A stretch of DNA of 64,000 nt from Flagellimonas olearia. Lineage in GTDB: Bacteria; Bacteroidota; Bacteroidia; Flavobacteriales; Flavobacteriaceae. Of this stretch, positions 60,198-64,000 are shown one piece after another. The notes beneath the pieces are model-generated. The model had not been told where the DNA came from. It saw only the letters and a list, made by a program, of their open reading frames with translations, and searched no databases. The stretch spans positions 1,644,741 through 1,708,740 of the forward strand of contig NZ_WELG01000002.1 in NCBI RefSeq assembly GCF_009184425.1, in the 5' to 3' direction. Each line of letters starts with the position of its first letter. Within the stretch, counting starts at the first letter, position 1. Position numbers and translations under genes: made by a program.

Positions 60198-61592
60198 TCA
60201 GATGGTTTCTGCAATTTCAAGGGCTTTGTTCAATGCGCCCAATTTGTTATAGGTCTCTTGTAATTCGTCGTCAGGGTTGGAAGCAGCTACCAATCCTGCC
60301 CCAGCTTGGTAGTGCAGTTCATGGTTTTTGCTCAAAAAGGTGCGGATCATAATGGCATGGTTAAAATTGCCCTTGAAATCCATAAAGCCAATGGCTCCAC
60401 CATAATAGGCCCGACTTGTTTTTTCATACTTTTCAATGAGTTGCATGGCCATATGCTTGGGTGCACCGCTCAAGGTTCCCGCAGGGAAGGTATCGGCCAC
60501 CACTTTCATGGTGGTGATGTCCTGTTTTTTTTCCGCAGTGACCTTGGATACCAAATGGATCACATGCGAGAAATACTGTACCTCCCGATAGGTGTCCACA
60601 TTTACGGTATTTCCATTGCGGCTAAGGTCGTTCCGGGCCAAGTCCACCAGCATCACGTGTTCACTGTTCTCCTTATCGTCCTGGGCCAATTGTTTGGCCA
60701 GTTCGGCATCTTTTTCATCGTTTCCGGTACGTTTGTAGGTGCCGGCAATGGGGTGGATTTCAGCTTTGCCATCCTTTACGATCAATTGTGCTTCGGGCGA
60801 GCTGCCAAATATCTTAAAATTGCCATAATCAAAATAGAAGAGGTAAGGGGAGGGGTTAATGGAGCGCAGTGCCCGGTATACATTGAATTCATCCCCTTTG
60901 AATTTTTGGGTGAACCTTCGGGACAATACCAATTGAAACACATCGCCCCGCTGACAATGCTTTTTGGCCAGTTCCACATGGGCTTTGTATTCCTCGTCCT
61001 TTAGGTTGGATTTGGGTTCGCCTTCCTTGGTGAAATTGTAGGAGGCGAAGTTCCGAACATTGAAAAGTTGTTCAATCTCATCCACATTGCTTTGGGTATT
61101 GTAGCAATGGGCAAAAAGATAGGCTTCGTTCTTAAAATGGTTTATCGCAATGATATTCTGATATACGGCGTAGTAAATATCCGGAATGCTGACAGAATCC
61201 TCCTTTTTCGAGATCTCCACATCCTCAAAATAGCGGACCGCATCATAGGCCATATAGCCAAAAAGACCATTGTATATAAACTTGAACCCATTTTGGGTCA
61301 CCGAAAACTGCTGCCCGAAGTTGTGTATCACCTCAGTGACATCGGTTTCTGATGTGATAGGGGTCACTTCTTTTGAACCATCGGGAAACCGTTGGGTTAT
61401 GGTTTCGTTTTCCACTTTAATGTAGGCAATGGGATTGCAGCAGATATACGAAAAACTGTTGTCGTTGGCATGGTAATCGCTACTTTCCAAAAGGATACTG
61501 TTGGGGAACTTGTCCCGAATCTTCAGGTAGACACTCACCGGGGTAATGGTGTCTGCCAGGATTTTTTTGTAATGGGTTTGAAGTTTATACAT
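60198..61592 (-). CDS. trpE: Anthranilate synthase component I
   Basis: 464 residues. Chorismate to anthranilate, first step of tryptophan synthesis. The N-terminal domain contains LLESSDYHANDNSFSYI, equivalent to the LLES tryptophan feedback site of TrpE, which separates it from PabB. Chorismate-binding blocks: GDVFQLVLSRRFTQKF, SPEAQLIVKDGKAEIHPIAGTYKRTG, VDLARNDLSRNGNTVNV, FPAGTLSGAPKHMAMQLIEKYE and RAYYGGAIGFMDFKG. Its transcript begins in the leader at 61722 and passes an attenuator hairpin 17 bases before the ATG. Confidence 0.97.
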   Translation of the reverse strand: MYKLQTHYKKILADTITPVSVYLKIRDKFPNSILLESSDYHANDNSFSYICCNPIAYIKVENETITQRFPDGSKEVTPITSETDVTEVIHNFGQQFSVTQNGFKFIYNGLFGYMAYDAVRYFEDVEISKKEDSVSIPDIYYAVYQNIIAINHFKNEAYLFAHCYNTQSNVDEIEQLFNVRNFASYNFTKEGEPKSNLKDEEYKAHVELAKKHCQRGDVFQLVLSRRFTQKFKGDEFNVYRALRSINPSPYLFYFDYGNFKIFGSSPEAQLIVKDGKAEIHPIAGTYKRTGNDEKDAELAKQLAQDDKENSEHVMLVDLARNDLSRNGNTVNVDTYREVQYFSHVIHLVSKVTAEKKQDITTMKVVADTFPAGTLSGAPKHMAMQLIEKYEKTSRAYYGGAIGFMDFKGNFNHAIMIRTFLSKNHELHYQAGAGLVAASNPDDELQETYNKLGALNKALEIAETI

Positions 61593-61608
61593 CTTAAACT
61601 GTTATAAA

Positions 61609-61638
61609 TTAAAAAAGGCCTGTCGTGATGACAAGCCT
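61609..61638 (-). terminator. Attenuator terminator of the trp operon
   Basis: On the minus strand AGGCTTGTC and GACAGGCCT pair over 9 bp (one G-U) around ATCAC, followed by TTTTTTAATTT. It lies between the leader ORF stop and trpE. Segment TCACGAC (61622-61628), in the loop and 3' arm, is fully complementary to GTCGTGA (61666-61672) at the leader ORF stop, so an alternative hairpin would destroy the terminator. Confidence 0.85.
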
Positions 61639-61665
61639 CTTGTATGATTATAATGGGGACTTAGC

Positions 61666-61722
61666 TCACGACTTTCGAAGTAAGTTGATCCACCACCAAG
61701 TATTTGCGATTCTGTTATTCAT
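61666..61722 (-). CDS. trpL: trp operon leader peptide
   Basis: An 18-codon ORF, MNNRIANTWWWINLLRKS, ending in TGA at 61666-61668. Codons 9-11 are three consecutive TGG, 31 bases before the stop. It lies between a full TTTG-N19-TAnnTTTG promoter and the trp attenuator hairpin, 73 bases before trpE. With enough charged tRNA-Trp the ribosome would reach the stop and cover GTCGTGA, letting the terminator form. When short of tryptophan it would stall at the Trp codons and leave GTCGTGA free to pair with the terminator. The ATG is 5 bases after the -7 box, so the transcript may be nearly leaderless. Too short for routine gene callers. Confidence 0.85.
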   Translation of the reverse strand: MNNRIANTWWWINLLRKS

Positions 61723-61727
61723 TGCTT

Positions 61728-61758
61728 CAAATATAGAAAGGAAATTTTAACCAGCAAA
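61728..61758 (-). promoter_or_regulatory. trp operon promoter
   Basis: Minus strand TTTG (61755-61758), spacer 19, TATATTTG (61728-61735): a complete match to the Bacteroidota -33/-7 consensus. With the usual -7 geometry transcription would start within a few bases of the trpL ATG. No operator palindrome overlaps it, which suggests that control is mainly by attenuation. Confidence 0.75.
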
Positions 61759-61778
61759 CAAAGATTTGTTTTAAAATT

Positions 61779-61815
61779 GGAAATCCCGTCCAAGATAATC
61801 TCAAACGGGATTTCC
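61779..61815 (-). terminator. Hairpin terminator after yceI
   Basis: GGAAATCCCGT and ACGGGATTTCC form a perfect 11-bp stem around 15 bases. On the minus strand it is followed by AATTTTAAAAC, a modest T-tract. It separates the marR-yceI unit from the trp promoter 20 bases further on. Confidence 0.7.
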
Positions 61816-61835
61816 ACACACTAAACAGGAGCTGA

Positions 61836-62408
61836 TTACATCTGTAGATCAACTACCAAATCAAATTCGTCATAGATCAATTTGTCTTTGGCGGTGCCAA
61901 TGATTCCCGATCCGTATTTTACATCGTATTTGGTCCTGTCAATTTTTAAAGTGGCAGTGGCCTTATCTCCGTAAATGGATACATCAAAGGTTACGGGCTT
62001 GGTAATGCCCTTAATGGTTAGATCACCGGTAACTTCATAGCTATTTTTTCCCGAGGATTTTACTTTGGTGAACACCAATTTTGATGTAGGGTTGCTGTCA
62101 GTGGCAAAGAAATCTGCAGAGCTCAAGTGCCCGTCCAGTTTGTTTTTGTAATCGCCTTCCAGGTCAGTTGTGTTGATGGAGGTCATGTCTACCACAAACT
62201 CACCACCAACCAATTTTTCGCCGTTGAATTCCAAGGCACCGGATTGCAATTTTACGGTCCCGGTATGGGAACCGGCAACTTTATAGGCTTTCCAGGTTAC
62301 ACTGCTTTCTTCGGCCTTAACGGTTTTGGTTTCCTTTTCAATGGGGTTTGCCATTGTGGAAGCACCGATGAATGTGGTCAATACCAAGCTTAAAACTGTC
62401 TTTTTCAT
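61836..62408 (-). CDS. YceI-family exported protein
   Basis: 190 residues from ATG 62408 (MKKTVLSLVLTTFIGASTMA, signal peptide); the frame extends a long way upstream into the nitroreductase region but that part is shadow. Lipocalin-like YceI fold: SSVTWKAYKVAGSHTGTVKL, GEKLVGGEFVVDMTSINTTDL, LDGHLSSADFFATDSNPTSKLVFTKV, VTGDLTIKGITKPVTFDVSI. The fold binds isoprenoid or polyprenyl-like lipids in a barrel; the physiological ligand is unknown. It is the third gene after marR and the nitroreductase, 35 bases after the latter. Confidence 0.93.
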   Translation of the reverse strand: MKKTVLSLVLTTFIGASTMANPIEKETKTVKAEESSVTWKAYKVAGSHTGTVKLQSGALEFNGEKLVGGEFVVDMTSINTTDLEGDYKNKLDGHLSSADFFATDSNPTSKLVFTKVKSSGKNSYEVTGDLTIKGITKPVTFDVSIYGDKATATLKIDRTKYDVKYGSGIIGTAKDKLIYDEFDLVVDLQM

Positions 62409-62443
62409 GATTGTGTTTAAATTTTTGTTTTTAACTGTTACGA

Positions 62444-63076
62444 TTATATATGGGTGAATAATTCCTCTTTTGATTTTCTGACCTTTGGCAGGTTTTGGGT
62501 TTGATCTTCTTCCGATCGGTAGCCAACGGCCAATACCACAGCTGCGTTGAGGTCTTTTTCGGTAAGCCCCAAGATTTTGTTGTATTCCTCTGCTTGGAAA
62601 CCTTCCATGGGGCAAGTGTCTATTTTTAGTTCCGCTGCAGCCTGTAGAGCATTGCCCAAGGCAATGTATACCTGTTTTCCGGCCCAGCTGGCCTTCACAT
62701 CCGTGGGTAGACCCACTAAGTTGGATTTCATCATCTCGGCATAACCATTTAGACCATCCAAGGGAATGTTCCTTGTATCGCTTAGGTTGGTGATGAAATC
62801 ATCGACCAGTTCCTCGCCAAAATCCGTTGCATGTGCAAAAACGATAAGGTGTGATGCATCCGTGATCTGGGATTGGTTCCAAGAAACAGGTTTCAGTCTC
62901 TCCCGAACCTCAGGGTCGGAAATCACGAATACATGATAGGGTTGCAGTCCGTAGGAGGAAGCGCTCAAACGGGTGGCTTCCAATAGACTATTGAGGTCTT
63001 GATGCGATATTTTTTTGGTGGCATCAAATTTTTTGGTGGCGTAACGCCAGGTCCTATGTTCTAAAATGTTGCTCAT
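62444..63076 (-). CDS. Nitroreductase-family NAD(P)H-dependent oxidoreductase
   Basis: 210 residues. FMN-dependent nitroreductase fold: RTWRYATKKFDATKKI, LLEATRLSASSYGLQPYHVFVI (FMN-binding Ser), AGKQVYIALGNALQAAAELKIDTCPMEGF, and VVLAVGYRSEED near the end. It most resembles the NfsB-like group. It reduces quinones, nitroaromatics or flavin in the cytoplasm. It begins 6 bases after marR, so the regulator probably controls it. Confidence 0.93.
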   Translation of the reverse strand: MSNILEHRTWRYATKKFDATKKISHQDLNSLLEATRLSASSYGLQPYHVFVISDPEVRERLKPVSWNQSQITDASHLIVFAHATDFGEELVDDFITNLSDTRNIPLDGLNGYAEMMKSNLVGLPTDVKASWAGKQVYIALGNALQAAAELKIDTCPMEGFQAEEYNKILGLTEKDLNAAVVLAVGYRSEEDQTQNLPKVRKSKEELFTHI

Positions 63077-63082
63077 CTGTAT

Positions 63083-63529
63083 TTAAAATTTATCCAAAAG
63101 GAGGTTTAATTGTTCCAGTTCTTGTTTGGTAAAATGTTGAACGATATCATGCTCGGCTTCGGCCACTACTTTATCCATTTTGGAAAGTACTTCCGAACCA
63201 CTTTTGGTGATCAGGATTTCAACCTTACGCCGATTGGATGGGCATACGCTGCGATCTACGTAGCCTTTGGCCAGTAACTTATCTACCAAACGGGTGGTAT
63301 TGCTCATCTTGGTCACCATGCGCTCATTTAAGGTGGATAGGTTGGCGGGCTGCCCTTTCTGTCCCCTTAAAATCCGTAGGACGTTAAATTGTTGGAGCGA
63401 AACCTCAAAAGGTTTCAGGGCATTTCCCACCTGTTCATAGATTTTGTTGTGAATCAAGGTGATATGAATCAAGGTCCGTGTCTCCAGCGGCATCTTCTGC
63501 GAAGTCTTTATGATTTCCTCAACATTCAT
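63083..63529 (-). CDS. MarR-family transcriptional regulator
   Basis: 148 residues. Winged helix at ~45-115: FEVSLQQFNVLRILRG, ANLSTLNERMVTKMSNTTRLVDKLLAKGYVDR and the wing SVCPSNRRKVEILITKSG, with flanking dimerisation helices. A cysteine (VCPSNRR) precedes the wing and could be a redox sensor as in OhrR-type proteins, although position differs. A 16-bp palindrome lies 12 bases before the start, overlapping the -7 box, which fits autorepression. First gene of marR-nitroreductase-yceI. Confidence 0.93.
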   Translation of the reverse strand: MNVEEIIKTSQKMPLETRTLIHITLIHNKIYEQVGNALKPFEVSLQQFNVLRILRGQKGQPANLSTLNERMVTKMSNTTRLVDKLLAKGYVDRSVCPSNRRKVEILITKSGSEVLSKMDKVVAEAEHDIVQHFTKQELEQLNLLLDKF

Positions 63530-63540
63530 GTATAAACAAT

Positions 63541-63556
63541 ATTTGTATATACAAAT
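63541..63556. promoter_or_regulatory. Palindromic operator candidate for the MarR regulator
   Basis: ATTTGTATATACAAAT is a perfect 16-bp inverted repeat. The minus-strand -7 box TACATTTG (63552-63559) overlaps its right half. Position and symmetry suit a MarR dimer blocking its own promoter, and possibly the TlpA gene promoter on the other side. Confidence 0.6.
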
Positions 63557-63576
63557 GTATGTTGAATTTTTGTTTC

Positions 63577-63584
63577 TACCTTTG
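63577..63584 (+). promoter_or_regulatory. -7 promoter box toward the TlpA-like gene
   Basis: TACCTTTG, full match to TAnnTTTG, 78 bases before the likely ATG. No clear -33 TTG at the standard distance. Confidence 0.3.
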
Positions 63585-63662
63585 GTATGACCGATAAATT
63601 TTTGTTAAAACAAAATGAGGGACAGTGTCAACATGTAATTTTATAGGCTTAAAATGCAGGTA

Positions 63663-64000
63663 ATGAGTAGCTTAAAGTTTTTAGGGGTGATGCTTTCGGG
63701 ATTGATGATAGGATGTGGACATAAGACCGGAAATAACACGGAAGATAATGCTTTGGAAGCCCAAAAGCAGGAGCAAACAAAAGTAGTGCAGGAAGAACCC
63801 GTAAAATTTCCCGTTTACAACTTCAAGGATTTTGAGCCTCTTTTGCATCAAAGTGATGATAAAACCTATGTGGTGAATTTTTGGGCCACGTGGTGCAAAC
63901 CCTGTATTGCCGAGATGCCTTATTTTGAGCGCATACATGCTGAGCAAAAGGATAACAATGTAGAAGTGTTGCTCGTGAGCTTGGATATGCCCGGGATGTG
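63663..64000 (+). CDS. TlpA-like thioredoxin-fold lipoprotein, N-terminal part (cut by the right edge)
   Basis: The frame is open from ATG 63663 to the end (112 codons plus one base); an ATG at 63654 is also in frame. Lipoprotein signal MSSLKFLGVMLSGLMIGC with Cys18, a charged linker (NNTEDNALEAQKQEQTK), then a thioredoxin-like domain: NFKDFEPLLHQ, VVNFWATWCKPCIAEMPYFE with the redox centre WCKPC, and VEVLLVSLDMPG. It probably handles disulfides in the periplasm. The C-terminus is missing here. Confidence 0.85.
   Translation, partial: MSSLKFLGVMLSGLMIGCGHKTGNNTEDNALEAQKQEQTKVVQEEPVKFPVYNFKDFEPLLHQSDDKTYVVNFWATWCKPCIAEMPYFERIHAEQKDNNVEVLLVSLDMPGM

Noticed and set aside
60306-61004. Plus-strand open frame of 232 codons opposite trpE
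   Set aside because: Antisense shadow of trpE, whose motifs are complete.
1-64000. tRNA, rRNA, IS elements or prophage
   Set aside because: Looked for cloverleaf-like stretches, rRNA blocks, transposase or integrase frames and phage structural genes; none was recognised by eye, though a covariance search could not be run.

Overview
The window looks like a stretch of chromosome from a member of the Flavobacteriaceae (Bacteroidota), possibly a Muricauda/Allomuricauda-type marine genus. Many starts are preceded by the Bacteroidota -7 box TAnnTTTG, and Shine-Dalgarno signals are weak. The gene set also fits: two ECF sigma loci, lipoproteins, DUF1573, an LUD protein beside ftsH/cdsA, and the zinc-ribbon-like/Nif3 pair. 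Most of it is housekeeping. I saw no rRNA, tRNA, phage, complete insertion sequence or CRISPR array, and no gap longer than about 260 bp lacks an annotated gene.

Layout. 1-0.9 kb: the start of a repetitive surface protein that runs off the left edge. 1.1-6.6 kb: two tandem carboxypeptidase-regulatory-domain paralogues, a DUF6702-like protein, an M1 peptidase, TatA and a PAP2 phosphatase. 6.5-16 kb: O-methyltransferase, GNAT, kynureninase (kynU), an AraC-type regulator facing an MFS transporter, an ECF sigma factor with a small partner and an MscS channel, ClpP and kynurenine 3-monooxygenase (kmo). 16-29.8 kb: zinc-ribbon-like coiled-coil protein, Nif3, LpxK, hybrid kinase coupled to GAPDH, LipA, two more ECF sigmas (one with an anti-sigma), MurB, an aminotransferase, an aspartyl/PDZ protease and DUF1573. 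30-41 kb: ValS, a sterol-desaturase-like enzyme, the operon rsfS-ftsH-LUD-cdsA-psd-ACBP, BirA, and PyrE divergent from a NUDIX protein. 41-53 kb: M14 peptidase, PAS kinase with response regulator, CoaD, Ddl, PASTA protein, RluD, YaaA, PEP carboxylase, and a uracil-DNA glycosylase-like gene. 53-61.8 kb: M20 peptidase and the complete tryptophan operon trpEGDCFBA. 61.8-64 kb: marR-nitroreductase-yceI, and a TlpA-like lipoprotein cut by the right edge.

The most interesting part is the trp operon. Upstream of trpE there is an unlisted 18-codon leader ORF (MNNRIANTWWWINLLRKS, three consecutive Trp codons). It is followed by a G+C-rich hairpin with a U-tract, and a 7-base segment overlapping the leader stop can pair with the terminator loop and 3' arm. 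This is the layout of a ribosome-controlled transcription attenuator. Its promoter fits TTTG-N19-TAnnTTTG and would start the transcript almost at the leader ATG.

The same operon carries five copies of a two-hairpin palindromic element (outer ends GTCATTCC/GGAATGAC). Four lie at gene junctions (trpG/D, D/C, C/F, B/A). The fifth lies inside trpF as an in-frame insertion adding about 22 residues. A related short copy is inserted in frame in the uracil-DNA glycosylase-like gene, and a decayed copy lies downstream of kmo. The window therefore holds both tryptophan synthesis and two steps of kynurenine-route tryptophan breakdown, together with an element family that seems able to become protein-coding sequence.
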